A program made the position numbers and the translations under genes. This document shows positions 9,736-18,833 of a stretch of 64,000 nt of DNA, one piece after another. The stretch spans positions 90,296-154,295 of the forward strand of contig JAJEBW010000036.1 of NCBI GenBank assembly GCA_022822325.1, written 5' to 3'. Position 1 is the stretch's first letter. Each line of letters begins with the position of its first letter. Source of the stretch: Gemmatimonadota bacterium. Its GTDB lineage: Bacteria > Gemmatimonadota > Gemmatimonadetes > Longimicrobiales > Gaopeijiaceae. The notes under the pieces were generated by a model that was not told the origin of the DNA, made no database searches, and saw only the letters and a program-made list of their open reading frames with translations.

Positions 9736-11050
9736 CGCCTTCCGGCAAACGCCGCACCACCACCGTCCGCACCCCCAGCTCGTCCTCTTCGATGAACGCC
9801 GCCAGCCCCTCCGGGCCGAATGCGGCCGGCATCCGGATCGCCCCCGCCCGATAGCTGCCCAGGTACCGTCCCTCCATCGCCAGCAGGTCGATCGGGCCCT
9901 CGTCGTCGCCGGGATCCTCGCCGCGCCGCTGCACCCAGATGCGGCCATTCCAGGTGGTGGCGAGATCGCGCACGATTGAGATCTCGTCGAAGAACTCGAG
10001 GTTGGCGATTCGCTCGCGGGCCCGGGCCGGAACCGATCCGGAGACCACGACCCCATTCACCGTCCTTCGCGGTCCTTCTCCGGAAGACTCTTCCAGCTCC
10101 CGCAACTGGCGATCCTTCTCGTTTGCGATCACGCGATCGGTGACGGGCTCGGGATCGAGGGGCCGCCGGAGGATCCTCCACACGCCCGCGTCCGGCCGCG
10201 CAATCTTGATCGCGTAGGCCGACGAATCCGAGAAGGCGACGCTTCCATCCGGCAACGCGCCGGGAAGCATCTTCGGTCCGAACACCCGCGGCGGCGGAAG
10301 ACGAATCCCCAGCGCCAGCCGGCGGTCCCGCGCGTCCGGCCAATTCCCCTCCTGCGGCAGCCAGCCCTCGGCCACGGTGTCCTTCCTGGCCTCGTCGCCG
10401 GTCAGCAGGATGCGCTCGACGGGGCGCGACATGTGCGGAGCGGGCTCTCCGGCATCGGCGCTTGCGGAAAAGGAGGATGAGAGCAACGGGGCGCCCACCG
10501 CCGAGAAGATCGCCTCGCCGCCTGGGCCGGGCAGAAGATCGGTGATGAACAGGGCCCCCGGTTCAGGCCTCATCCGCACCATGCGTTCGAACTCTCCGTC
10601 GGCGGCAAAGATGTGGTAGGCGCGGTGCCCCCTGTCCGCCAGGACCGCCCGTCCGTCCCGCATGATCGCCAGTCCATCCGCATTGCGAAACTCCCCCGGC
10701 CCCTCGCCCGCTCTGCCGAAGGCGTGCAGGAAGTCGCCCCGGGGTCCCGCCACCGTGACGCGGTCGGCCTGGTTATCGAAGACGAACAACCGGCCCGCGC
10801 CGTCGAACCCGACCAGACGCACCCGTCCGAACTGCTCCCAGTCCGCCCCGTCGATCCCGCCGACGCGGTAGACCTCCTCGAACTCGGGCTCCAGCCAGCG
10901 GTCTTCGCCCGGAAGCTCGACGACTTCCTGGGCCGCGGCGGTTCCCGCGGACGCCAGCGCCAGTCCCGCGATCCCGAGCGCGCCCGCCAGTCCCCCGGCC
11001 AGCGGCGTTCCGCCCAGCCCGGGTCCCCTCCTCATCCAGCGATTCCTCAT
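9728..11050 (-). CDS. 6-bladed beta-propeller exported protein (paralogue 3 of 3)
   Basis: 440 residues from ATG 11050, preceded by GGAGG with 7-nt spacing; the open frame runs 121 codons further upstream but that part is Arg-rich and non-coding in appearance. The signal peptide ends GTAAAQ and is followed by [12 protein letters not shown]. Blades include [15 protein letters not shown] and [14 protein letters not shown], with [29 protein letters not shown] and [25 protein letters not shown] at the C terminus. It is the most upstream of three co-oriented paralogues, so this promoter region probably drives the set. Function unknown; likely exported ligand-binding propeller. Confidence 0.86.
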   Translation of the reverse strand: MRNRWMRRGPGLGGTPLAGGLAGALGIAGLALASAGTAAAQEVVELPGEDRWLEPEFEEVYRVGGIDGADWEQFGRVRLVGFDGAGRLFVFDNQADRVTVAGPRGDFLHAFGRAGEGPGEFRNADGLAIMRDGRAVLADRGHRAYHIFAADGEFERMVRMRPEPGALFITDLLPGPGGEAIFSAVGAPLLSSSFSASADAGEPAPHMSRPVERILLTGDEARKDTVAEGWLPQEGNWPDARDRRLALGIRLPPPRVFGPKMLPGALPDGSVAFSDSSAYAIKIARPDAGVWRILRRPLDPEPVTDRVIANEKDRQLRELEESSGEGPRRTVNGVVVSGSVPARARERIANLEFFDEISIVRDLATTWNGRIWVQRRGEDPGDDEGPIDLLAMEGRYLGSYRAGAIRMPAAFGPEGLAAFIEEDELGVRTVVVRRLPEGVN

Positions 11051-11219
11051 TCTCCGACCTCCGTGGTTGCGCCGCGCCATGATCCGTGATTCATGCGCGG
11101 CCTCCGTTGATTCCGCCGTTGTCGGCGTCCGACCCGACCGCCCTCTGCAATCTGTTCGCGACCCCCGACTTGGGGCCACTTCCCGCAGGGTCCGCCGCCA
11201 ACCCCGTTTGGACTCCCGA

Positions 11220-12800
11220 TCACGCCTCCGGGTTGCCCGCTCCCGCCACCGCCGCTCCGCCTCTGTCCGGCTCCTGAAGCGCTTTGCCCCGGCCCCACCG
11301 TCCATACAAAGCGCCCAGCCCCCACCCCACCGCCAGCACGATCGCCGCCAGCGCGACCCAACGCATCGCCAGCGCACCGGCCGCGGTCCCCGTCGCCGGC
11401 CAGCGGAAGTCATAGGCCGAGAAGACCGTCCACCGCTCCGCCATCCAGTGCCAGCTCGTGTGTGCCACCAGCGCTGAAGCCAGAATCCCCGCCACCCGCG
11501 GCCGCGGCGCCTTCGCCAGGATCAGCGCCAGCGCCGGGACCATGATCAGCAGCGCGAAGAGTTGCCCGAGTTCCACTCCCACATTGAAGCCGAGCAGCGA
11601 TGACCAGAGGTGCGATCCCGCGAATTGGAGCGATTCGCGCAGAAGGAATGAGAAGCCGAAGCCATGCACAAGGCCGAAGCCGAAGGCCCAGATCCACCGC
11701 CGCTGCACCGTGCGCCCGACGATGTTCTCGAGCGCCATGAAGACGATCGAGGCCGCGATCAGCATCTCGATCAGGGGAGGAAACCAGAGCGCGTTCGGCG
11801 CCAGCCCCATCACCGACGCCCCCAGAGTGATCGAGTGCGCCGCCGTGAAGGCCGTCACGACCTTGACAAGCGGAATGACCCGCCGCAGCGGAATCACCAG
11901 GCAGAGCAGGAAGAGGAGGTGGTCGATTCCGTCCAGGATATGCGCGAATCCCAGCGCCACAAAGCGCAGAAAGGCCTGATGCCAGCGCGGATCCAGGCGC
12001 ACGCGACCCGGATTGCCGGTGTACTGGAAGACCCGTTCGGCGCCGTCGGGGGTGACAAATCGCAGCACCGTTGTTGTCCGAAGCCCCAGATGCGCCCAGC
12101 GCGGATCAATCGAGAAGCGCGCGTCCTCCGACGAAACCGGCGTGGTCAGCGTCACATCCAGCATCGCCTGTTCGAGCACCAGATCGATTCCATCGGCCAG
12201 CGGGGGAGCGCTCATGTGGGCCAGCGCGCGCTCGTAGTCCGCAAAGGAGGGGTCCGAGGGCAGCGAGATCCGCGTGGCCGTTACCGCCGGAGCGGGCAAT
12301 GCAATATCCGAATTGACCGAACTCCCAGCCCCCGCGCCCTCCTCGAAGAGCGTCACATATCCCGCAATCCAGAGCTGCGCCAGATCGGGCAGCATCTCGG
12401 TGGCCTCGGCGATCTCGACATATCCGGGCCCGCGCACCGGAAAGTCCACATCGCGCATCGAGGTCAGCGGCACCCGCAGGATCAGGCGCAGCACCCCCTC
12501 CTCGGCCTTCGCAAAGGCCCGCACTACCACATCGGCGGGGATGTCGTGCGGAGCGGGTTCGGCGTTCGCGGCGAAAGGCGCGCCGGGCGCGAGATCCATG
12601 CCGGGGACAGGCAGCTCGCCGGGAGACCAACCCACGGAAAACAGGGGATGGGGGAGCCGCGTGGTTTCCGCCATCGACGGCGCGGCCAGGGTGGCAAGCC
12701 CCACGCTCAGAGCGACCGCTCCCGCGCGGCCAGGTCGGCCCGGCCCCCTCCATCGCCGCATCCGGCCGCCCCCCGGATCCGGCCACCGGAACCCCGTCAT
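11220..12800 (-). CDS. HupE/UreJ-family membrane protein with exported N-terminal domain
   Basis: 526 residues. Start ATG 12800 follows GGAGG with 6-nt spacing and precedes an Arg-rich n-region and a signal peptide ending PSMAE. Residues about 45-300 form a soluble extracytoplasmic domain; the C-terminal third is a HupE/UreJ_2 membrane domain with [19 protein letters not shown] and [19 protein letters not shown], whose paired His/Asp motifs suggest metal handling. HupE/UreJ proteins are linked to nickel or other metal transport, but this two-domain form is generally uncharacterised. It precedes the three propeller genes on the same strand with a 169-bp gap. An alternative in-frame ATG at 12926 has GGAGG at 11 nt. 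Confidence 0.82.
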   Translation of the reverse strand: MTGFRWPDPGGGRMRRWRGPGRPGRAGAVALSVGLATLAAPSMAETTRLPHPLFSVGWSPGELPVPGMDLAPGAPFAANAEPAPHDIPADVVVRAFAKAEEGVLRLILRVPLTSMRDVDFPVRGPGYVEIAEATEMLPDLAQLWIAGYVTLFEEGAGAGSSVNSDIALPAPAVTATRISLPSDPSFADYERALAHMSAPPLADGIDLVLEQAMLDVTLTTPVSSEDARFSIDPRWAHLGLRTTTVLRFVTPDGAERVFQYTGNPGRVRLDPRWHQAFLRFVALGFAHILDGIDHLLFLLCLVIPLRRVIPLVKVVTAFTAAHSITLGASVMGLAPNALWFPPLIEMLIAASIVFMALENIVGRTVQRRWIWAFGFGLVHGFGFSFLLRESLQFAGSHLWSSLLGFNVGVELGQLFALLIMVPALALILAKAPRPRVAGILASALVAHTSWHWMAERWTVFSAYDFRWPATGTAAGALAMRWVALAAIVLAVGWGLGALYGRWGRGKALQEPDRGGAAVAGAGNPEA

Positions 12801-13218
12801 CCGGCGCCTCCGGCCATTGCTTCGCCCGCCAGGCGGTCGCATTCCATCGTCCGGCACGCATTCAGCCGACTCCGTGCGGAGAGTCCGGCCGCCACTCCCC
12901 TTGCCATTCATTCCGCTTCCGTTCATGCCGCTCTTCCCTCCGTCGATTCCTTGTCCAGCGCGCTTTCGCTCGCAAACGCGGGCGGCCTCGCAAATCCGGG
13001 CGACCAGGCCGCCGAAATCCCCCGCCGACCGGAGTCGGTTCGGCATTTCACCGCACGCCCGGCCCCGGACCGGCCCCTCGTCCACCGCCAATCTCGCCGC
13101 CCCCCTTGCGGCCGCCGCTCTTTCATCATCGGCCTGGGCGCCCTACTTTGCCCGTCTGGAAAATCCAGGCGCCCATTCGCAAACGGCAAGAAGCCGAGAT
13201 CACATGGAGAAAGGTCAG
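12801..13218. other. Divergent intergenic region with an operator-like palindrome
   Basis: A 418-bp region between the minus HupE-like gene and the plus NHL gene. No convincing gene. TGGGCGCC at 13135-13142 is repeated inverted as GGCGCCCA at 13168-13175 (25-bp spacer), with a smaller palindrome CTGGAAAATCCAG inside the spacer. Its place about 40 bp upstream of the NHL gene start suggests a regulatory or mRNA-leader structure. Confidence 0.5.
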
Positions 13219-14445
13219 ATGGAGAACGGACCAATGAACCACAAACCAGCGCAGCACAGACCAGCCAGGCGCGGCGCCCTCGTCGCCGCCGCCCTCATCG
13301 TCGCGGTCATCGCCGCCTGCGAGGCCCAGGACCGGATGGCCGAGGCCAACGGCCAGGATGCGGACGCCGTCATGGCCCCGGCCTTCGAGGTCGATCCCTT
13401 CTGGCCCAGGCCGCTTCCGGACCACATGGTGCTCGGTTCCGCGATCGGGGTCGGGGTCGATTCGCGCGACCACGTCTTCATCGTGCACCGCGGCAACCTC
13501 ACCGAGCGCACCGAGGGGGGCGCCGACGCGGATCCGCCGATCGGGGAGTGCTGCCGCGCCGCGCCGCCGGTCCTCGAGTTCGATCCGGAGGGCAATCTCG
13601 TGAATGCCTGGGGCGGTCCATCGGACGAATATGTGTGGCCGGCTTCCAATCACGGCATCACCGTCGACCACATGGACAACATCTGGATCGGGGGCAACGG
13701 GCCGAACGACACCCACATCCTCAAGTTCTCGCGCGATGGGCAGTTCCTGGCGTCCTACGGCGAACCCGAGGCCGGACCCGTGGACAGCCACAGCACCACG
13801 CGCTTCAACCGGGTCGCCAAGCTCGCCTTCGACGCCGAGGCCAACGAAGCCTATCTGGCCGACGGCTACGGGGGGCGCCGCGTGGCCGTCCTCGACGCCT
13901 CCACCGGCGAGTTCAAGCGCTACTGGGGCGCCTACGGCAACGAGCCCGACGATGCCCGCACCCCGCCCTACGACCCCGACGCGCCGCTCATCCAGCAGTT
14001 CCGGACACCCGTCCACTGCGCCGATCCCTCGCGCGACGGTCACGTTTACGTATGCGACCGTCCCAACAACCGCATTCAGGTCTTCCGCACCGACGGCACC
14101 TTCGTGGACGAGGTGCAGTTGGCGCCGCGCACCCTGGGCGACGGTTCGACCTGGGATGTGGCCTTCTCGCGCGACCCGGAGCAGAAGTACATGTACGTGG
14201 CCGACGGCAAGAACATGCGCGTCTATGTGCTGGACCGGCTGAACCTGGACGTTCTGACCAGCTTCGGCGACGGCGGACGCCAGCCGGGCCTTTTCTTCGC
14301 CGTCCACTCGATCGCGACCGATTCCCAGGGGAACATCTACACGACCGAAACCTACGAAGGGAAGCGCGTCCAGAAGTTCATCCACAAGGGACTCGCTCCG
14401 GTGACGGCCATGCACCAGGGCGCGCCCTGGCCGTCGGCGAACTGA
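13219..14445 (+). CDS. NHL-repeat/6-bladed propeller lipoprotein
   Basis: 408 residues from ATG 13219, preceded by GAAAGG; ATG 13204 in the same frame is possible but lacks a site. The signal peptide ends VIAACEAQ, a lipobox with acylated Cys. NHL-type repeats cover the rest: VDSRDHVFIVHRGNL, NHGITVDHMDNIWIGG, VYVCDRPNNRIQVFRTDG, KYMYVADGKNMRVYVLDR, IATDSQGNIYTTETYEGKRVQKF. Each repeat makes a propeller blade. Proteins of this kind are surface or periplasmic scaffolds, and some have lyase-like activity; nothing here fixes a reaction. It starts a plus-strand run with the lectin-like and creatininase-like lipoproteins (64-bp gap, then 1-bp overlap). Confidence 0.87.
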   Translation: MENGPMNHKPAQHRPARRGALVAAALIVAVIAACEAQDRMAEANGQDADAVMAPAFEVDPFWPRPLPDHMVLGSAIGVGVDSRDHVFIVHRGNLTERTEGGADADPPIGECCRAAPPVLEFDPEGNLVNAWGGPSDEYVWPASNHGITVDHMDNIWIGGNGPNDTHILKFSRDGQFLASYGEPEAGPVDSHSTTRFNRVAKLAFDAEANEAYLADGYGGRRVAVLDASTGEFKRYWGAYGNEPDDARTPPYDPDAPLIQQFRTPVHCADPSRDGHVYVCDRPNNRIQVFRTDGTFVDEVQLAPRTLGDGSTWDVAFSRDPEQKYMYVADGKNMRVYVLDRLNLDVLTSFGDGGRQPGLFFAVHSIATDSQGNIYTTETYEGKRVQKFIHKGLAPVTAMHQGAPWPSAN

Positions 14446-14509
14446 TGGGGGCAAACATGGTGAACCCATAACGGGAACCATCGTACACCCGCACGAAAGG
14501 AACCAGACC

Positions 14510-15238
14510 ATGCCCCACATTCTCAATTGCCGATTCGATGCTCGCCGCTCCGCCCACGGCCGCTTTGCCATCGGGGCCGCTATCGTGGCTGTTGCCGCCG
14601 CCGGTTGCACCCAGGGGAATGGGGAAGCCGAGGCCGAGAACGAGATGGCCGCGCAGTCCCCGATGACCTTCTTCATCACCAGCGCGGGGCCGGGCGATGG
14701 CGCCAATCTGGGTGGCCTGGAAGGGGCCGACGCCCACTGCGAGACGCTGGCGGCAGCGGTCGGGGCGGGGGCACGGGGGTGGGCGGCCTACCTCAGCACG
14801 ATCAACGAAGACGGAACCGCGGCGGTGCACGCGCGCGACCGGATTGGGGCGGGGCCGTGGCACAACCAGGCTGGGGCGCTGATCGCCAACAGTGTGGACG
14901 AGCTCCACTCCGAGGCCGCCAATCTCACAAAGGAGTCGATCCTGACCGAGATGGGCGAGATGGTGAACGGGCGCGGCGACGACCCCAACATGCACGACAT
15001 CCTGACCGGATCGCAGATGGACGGCACCGCCTTCACCGGCGAGGGCTACGACAACTGCATGAACTGGACAAGCAACGACGACGAGGGCAGCGCGGCCGTG
15101 GGTCACCACGATCGCATCGGCGGCGGCCAGAATCCGACCTCCTGGAACTCGGCCCACGGATCGCGCGGATGCGGCCAGACGAACCTCCAGGCGACCGGCG
15201 GCAACGGCTTCTACTACTGCTTCGCGGCGGGCAACTGA
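14510..15238 (+). CDS. Lectin-like / DUF1554-like lipoprotein
   Basis: 242 residues from ATG 14510 with AAAGGA 9 nt upstream. The N terminus has a lipoprotein signal ending AVAAAGCTQ. The mature part opens with the pattern NLGGLEGADAHCETLAAA, followed by ARGWAAYLST and HARDRIGAGPW, characteristic of the DUF1554/lectin-like family of exported proteins with a C-type-lectin-related fold. Cysteines later in the chain (CMNW, RGCGQ, YYCFAAGN) could form disulfides. Carbohydrate binding is a family-level guess. The stop codon overlaps the start of the next gene (TGATG), so the two are almost certainly co-translated. Confidence 0.8.
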   Translation: MPHILNCRFDARRSAHGRFAIGAAIVAVAAAGCTQGNGEAEAENEMAAQSPMTFFITSAGPGDGANLGGLEGADAHCETLAAAVGAGARGWAAYLSTINEDGTAAVHARDRIGAGPWHNQAGALIANSVDELHSEAANLTKESILTEMGEMVNGRGDDPNMHDILTGSQMDGTAFTGEGYDNCMNWTSNDDEGSAAVGHHDRIGGGQNPTSWNSAHGSRGCGQTNLQATGGNGFYYCFAAGN

Positions 15239-16119
15239 TGCGCCGAAGCGTCCTTCCGATCCTGCCCGCGCTCCTGGTTGCGGCCGCCTCGCTCGCAGCC
15301 TGCGGCGGCAACGGACCCAATGGCGCCGACGAATCCCCTGCCAACGAATCCACCGCCCCCAACGCCACCGCCAGTCAATCCCGGCCCCCACCCAACACCG
15401 TCTTCATCGAAGAGCTGACCTGGACCGAGATCCGCGACGCCCTCGCGGCCGGCGCCACGACCGTCATCATTCCCACGGCGGGCACCGAGCAGAACGGCCC
15501 CCACATGGTGATGGGCAAGCACCGCTACATCATCGAGGCCGCCAGCGACCGGATCGCCCGCGAGCTCGGCAACGCCCTCGTCGCGCCCACCGTCACCTAT
15601 GTGCCCGAAGGCGATATCGATCCACCCTCCGGCCACATGCGCTACCCCGGCTCGATCACCCTGCCGAACGAGTTCTTCGTCAAGCTGCTCGAATACGCGG
15701 CCCGCAGCTTCCGCGTCCACGGCTTCACCGACATCGTTCTCATCGGCGACTCGGGCGGCAACCAGGCGGGAATGGAAGAAGTGGCGGCCGCGCTCAACGA
15801 GGAGTGGGGCGGCGAAGGCGCGATCGTGCACTTCATCGGTGACTACTACGCCAACAACGGCTACCGCGAGTGGCTCATGGAGCAGGGCGAAAGCGCGGAA
15901 GCGATCGGACGCCACGCCGGAATCACCGACACCTCGCTCCTCCTCCATGTCGAACCGCGCCATATCCGGCTGGACCAGCGCGCCCCCGGCGGCGGCTTCG
16001 AGGGCAGCGGCGTCTCCGGCGACCCGACCCGCGCCAACGCGGAATACGGCCGCATGGGAATGGATCTCCGGGTGAACGCCGCCCTCCGCCAGATCCGCGC
16101 GGCGATGGGCGCAAGCTGA
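15238..16119 (+). CDS. Creatininase-family amidohydrolase, lipoprotein
   Basis: 293 residues from ATG 15238, overlapping the previous stop by one base. A lipobox (SLAACGGN) is followed by a Pro/Asn/Thr-rich linker. The catalytic domain has the creatininase-family features: TVIIPTAGTEQNGPHMVMGKH with the metal-binding Glu/His, GHMRYPGSITLP, and VLIGDSGGNQ, which replaces the usual NGHGGN stretch. Creatininase-fold enzymes are Zn/Mn amidohydrolases acting on creatinine, formamides or small lactams. Being lipid-anchored outside the cytoplasm is unusual for the textbook family, though common for this environmental branch. The DSGGN variation weakens any exact substrate claim. It is the last gene before the low-GC restriction island. 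Confidence 0.8.
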   Translation: MRRSVLPILPALLVAAASLAACGGNGPNGADESPANESTAPNATASQSRPPPNTVFIEELTWTEIRDALAAGATTVIIPTAGTEQNGPHMVMGKHRYIIEAASDRIARELGNALVAPTVTYVPEGDIDPPSGHMRYPGSITLPNEFFVKLLEYAARSFRVHGFTDIVLIGDSGGNQAGMEEVAAALNEEWGGEGAIVHFIGDYYANNGYREWLMEQGESAEAIGRHAGITDTSLLLHVEPRHIRLDQRAPGGGFEGSGVSGDPTRANAEYGRMGMDLRVNAALRQIRAAMGAS

Positions 16120-16167
16120 CCGAGGGGAGCGACCGCGATGGCGGGCTACGGCAATCACGGCCGTAAA

Positions 16168-16196
16168 TTGACATGACAGCCGGAATCGCCTACTAT
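16168..16196 (+). promoter_or_regulatory. Sigma70-like promoter of the restriction-modification pair
   Basis: A consensus -35 box TTGACA (16168-16173), a 17-bp spacer and a -10 box TACTAT (16191-16196). Transcription would begin near 16203, downstream of the first in-frame ATG (16199), so it supports the later methyltransferase start at 16259. Such a clear promoter is unusual in this GC-rich window. Confidence 0.7.
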
Positions 16197-16258
16197 GAAT
16201 GCTTGCCGACCGATGCCGGTCACTTGCTAGGATGGTCGAAAATGCGAGGGTGCATGTG

Positions 16259-17191
16259 ATGCGTGAAATGTTTTTGGAAGAGCGTAACGAGAGTTGGAAG
16301 AACCACCCCTTGGTGCCTTCCTGGGTTGATCCGAGAGAAGTAGGAGTAGATGCTTTCTACACTCGGCCGGAGATCGCACGTCAATGCCACGATCTCCTGC
16401 TCGGGCACATGAGGGATGACGGTGCGCAACATGAGATGTATCGCTTCATAGAACCCGCTGCTGGCACTGGCTCATTCTACGACTTATTGCCGATAGACCG
16501 CCGAATCGGTATAGATATTGTGCCGCACCGTCTCGAGTTTGTTATCGGAGACTTTCTGTCCTGGGATCCCCCGACCAACGGACGACCGAATGTGATCGTA
16601 GGCAATCCTCCGTTTGGATACCGCGGCTGGCTTGCGCTTGCCTTCATGAACAGGGCGGCTGAGTTTGCGGATTATGTCGGCCTGATTCTCCCGATGTCGT
16701 TCCAGAGCGAAGGAAAGGGCAGTCCCAAACTGCGTGTGCGCGGCCTTCGTCATGTCCTCACGGAATATCTTCCGCCGAACGCTTTTACGGACGATCAGGA
16801 AAGACCGGTGAAGATCAATGCTCTCTTCCAGGTATGGCAGCGCGGCGTCAACAATCTTGGGACGGCACCTTCCTGCGACTCGTGGCTGGACTTGTTCACC
16901 GTGGACTCGAGGAAGGAACGGTTGTGTGGACAGAAACGCCTGGCGGAAGCCGACTTTTTTCTGCAACGCACTTTTTTTAACGACCCTCCCAACTTGGTGC
17001 GATCGTTTTCTGATGTGCGCTACGTGTGCGGGTACGGATTAGTTCTAAAGCGAGACAAGGAAGCGGTTGAGGCGGTTCTCCGGAGTGCTGACTGGCGACG
17101 ATACAGCAATCTTGCCGCGCACAGTGCTCGGCACATCAGCATGTATCACATTCGGAGAGCTCTAACTGACGCTGGGTATTGCGATGACTGA
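16259..17191 (+). CDS. Type II DNA adenine-N6 methyltransferase
   Basis: 310 residues from ATG 16259, which has GAGGG 8 nt upstream and lies about 55 nt after the predicted transcription start. Motif X-like FYTRPEIA (residues 33-40), SAM-binding motif I FIEPAAGTGSF (63-73) and catalytic motif IV NPPFG (116-120) appear in the order of gamma-class N6-adenine methyltransferases; a C-terminal target-recognition region follows. It protects host DNA at the site cut by its partner. The gene overlaps the endonuclease by 8 bp. Base composition is visibly lower in GC than the flanks: for example 31 of 60 bases in 16261-16320 against about 47 of 60 in 15961-16020, which suggests horizontal transfer. The recognition sequence cannot be inferred. 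Confidence 0.87.
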   Translation: MREMFLEERNESWKNHPLVPSWVDPREVGVDAFYTRPEIARQCHDLLLGHMRDDGAQHEMYRFIEPAAGTGSFYDLLPIDRRIGIDIVPHRLEFVIGDFLSWDPPTNGRPNVIVGNPPFGYRGWLALAFMNRAAEFADYVGLILPMSFQSEGKGSPKLRVRGLRHVLTEYLPPNAFTDDQERPVKINALFQVWQRGVNNLGTAPSCDSWLDLFTVDSRKERLCGQKRLAEADFFLQRTFFNDPPNLVRSFSDVRYVCGYGLVLKRDKEAVEAVLRSADWRRYSNLAAHSARHISMYHIRRALTDAGYCDD

Positions 17192-17717
17192 TGGCGTTCA
17201 GAGGTTGCTGGTATCAATCATTGAGGCCCACAGCAGCTTGCCGAGCAAATGGCGTGGTGCGCCTTTTTTCGGTATCAAACACGTAGCCAATACAAAAGTC
17301 GGGCAAGTAGGACAGGAATTCGTTGAGACACTCTGCGGAATCTGTGACTTTGAAACGGAAGTGCCCCGGAAGCCGGATGGGACAAGGACACCGACATCGC
17401 CATGGGACATCAAGATTGCGGGGGTGGCCTATGAGATCAAGACCGCCAGCGAGGACGTCAGCGGGAGTTTTCAGTTCAATCATATTCGTCTCCACCGTCC
17501 GTACGATGCGGTGCTGTGTTTGGGTATCGGGCCCGGAGACGTCTTGTTCAATGCATGGTCCAAAGCCGACATTGCGACCAGTAAGGCAGGCCACCTGGTG
17601 ACGATGGACAAGGGGTCGTCGGCGACGTTCAAGCTGACCAAGAGGCGGGATGCTTTGCGGCCGATCGACGAATTTGAAGATTGCATTCTGGAGTTGACCA
17701 GTGACTTGTTGTCGTAA
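17184..17717 (+). CDS. Putative type II restriction endonuclease (PD-(D/E)XK)
   Basis: 177 residues from ATG 17184, inside the methyltransferase's last codons. The segment PWDIKIAGVAYEIKTASED contains Asp75, Glu84 and Lys86, the D-x(n)-ExK pattern of PD-(D/E)XK nucleases. SFQFNHIRLHRPYDAVLCLGI just after it resembles the core strand and helix of such enzymes. Position, overlap and composition shared with the methyltransferase identify it as the cognate endonuclease; no specific named enzyme is recognised. The methyltransferase-first order, with coupling through overlap, fits the need to express protection before cutting. No controller (C) protein gene is present. Confidence 0.72.
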   Translation: MTDGVQRLLVSIIEAHSSLPSKWRGAPFFGIKHVANTKVGQVGQEFVETLCGICDFETEVPRKPDGTRTPTSPWDIKIAGVAYEIKTASEDVSGSFQFNHIRLHRPYDAVLCLGIGPGDVLFNAWSKADIATSKAGHLVTMDKGSSATFKLTKRRDALRPIDEFEDCILELTSDLLS

Positions 17718-18561
17718 TCGTGGCGAATACCGGTCGACGCCGGCTGAACGGCGCGCGAGAGGGAAATCCAGGTCGTGGCGCATCCGGGACATTCGGCGAC
17801 CGCGGGCATCGCGCATCTCGTTCCTCGTCCTCGCCCTCGCTCTCCCCCCCATCCCCGCCACCCCCCAGGACACCCTCCCGCCCCCCACCTTCACCCTCGC
17901 CGGCCAGGTCGTCGACGCACTCAGCGGCGCCCCCGTCGTCTCGGCGGTCATCAAGGTCCCCGACCTTCGGCGCTACGTCTTCGCCGACCTGAACGGACGC
18001 TTCCGCCTCCCCGATTTTCCGGCCGGCACCTGGGAGATCGTCGTCGAGATGCTCGGCTATCACACCATCGACGGCGCCGTCACGGTGACCGAAGGCAATG
18101 GGCTCGTCCTGCAGATGCGCCCCGATCCCGTCGCCCTCGAAGCGCTGGTCGTCCGCACCCGCGCCGACCGCCTCCTCCAGGATCGCCGCCGCCGCTTCCC
18201 GCTCCGCGTCACCACGATTGGCGCGCCCGAGATCAACGGCGCAATCAACCCCGATCCGGTCGCGATCTTCAAGAAGAACGTCACCTCCATCGTCGTCGGT
18301 TGCGAAGACAGCTTCGGCAGTTGGGCCTACGGCGGCTGCTACTGGGACGGACGCAAGGGCAAGGTGCCCGTCACCGTCTATCTCAACGAAAACCGTCTGC
18401 TTGGCGGCGTCAACGAGCTGTCCGCGGTGCCCGCCTACCAGATCCACTCGATGGACTGGGTGCATGCAACCGGCCAACTGCGCGTCTACACCTACTGGTT
18501 CATCAACCGGCTGAACGAAACGCGGCTCGGTCTGGAGCCGTGGATGGTGCCGATGGGGTAG
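17701..18561 (+). CDS. Carboxypeptidase-regulatory-domain exported protein
   Basis: 286 codons if read from GTG 17701, which lies inside the last codons of the endonuclease gene. A signal-peptide-like stretch (ISFLVLALALPPIPATPQ) begins about 39 residues in, then FTLAGQVVDALSGAPVVSAVIKV, a carboxypeptidase-regulatory-like (CarboxypepD_reg) beta-sandwich, then a C-terminal part with four Cys-like positions (VVGCEDSF, GGCYWDG) and VPVTVYLNENRLLGG. The protein is probably exported and surface-associated, of unknown role. No ATG, GTG or TTG in frame was found between the restriction island and the hydrophobic core, so the native start may have been lost when the island arrived; translation may now depend on GTG 17701. 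Confidence 0.68.
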   Translation: MTCCRNRGEYRSTPAERRARGKSRSWRIRDIRRPRASRISFLVLALALPPIPATPQDTLPPPTFTLAGQVVDALSGAPVVSAVIKVPDLRRYVFADLNGRFRLPDFPAGTWEIVVEMLGYHTIDGAVTVTEGNGLVLQMRPDPVALEALVVRTRADRLLQDRRRRFPLRVTTIGAPEINGAINPDPVAIFKKNVTSIVVGCEDSFGSWAYGGCYWDGRKGKVPVTVYLNENRLLGGVNELSAVPAYQIHSMDWVHATGQLRVYTYWFINRLNETRLGLEPWMVPMG

Positions 18562-18833
18562 GGTCCATTTCCTCAAATCGCCCGCGCGCGCAATCCATCG
18601 GGACGGCAAGGACGCGGGCAAGATCGGTTGGGGGGAACGAGCGCGACCCGCCCCGCCCGGCCGCCATCTTCGCGCCACCGGCCCCCACCCTTGCACGGAA
18701 CGCCTGCACGGCTGCGCCCGCGGCCTCTCGCGCGCTCCACATGGCCCCATTTCTTGCCCCCGGCCCCGGGCAACGCCGACCCCGCCCCGCTCCCCCGGCA
18801 CCCGGCACCCTGTCCCGCGGCGGCTCGCGGAAG

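Noticed and set aside
16119..17760. Attachment sites or target duplications flanking the restriction island
   Set aside because: No matching direct repeats or tRNA end could be found at the two composition boundaries.
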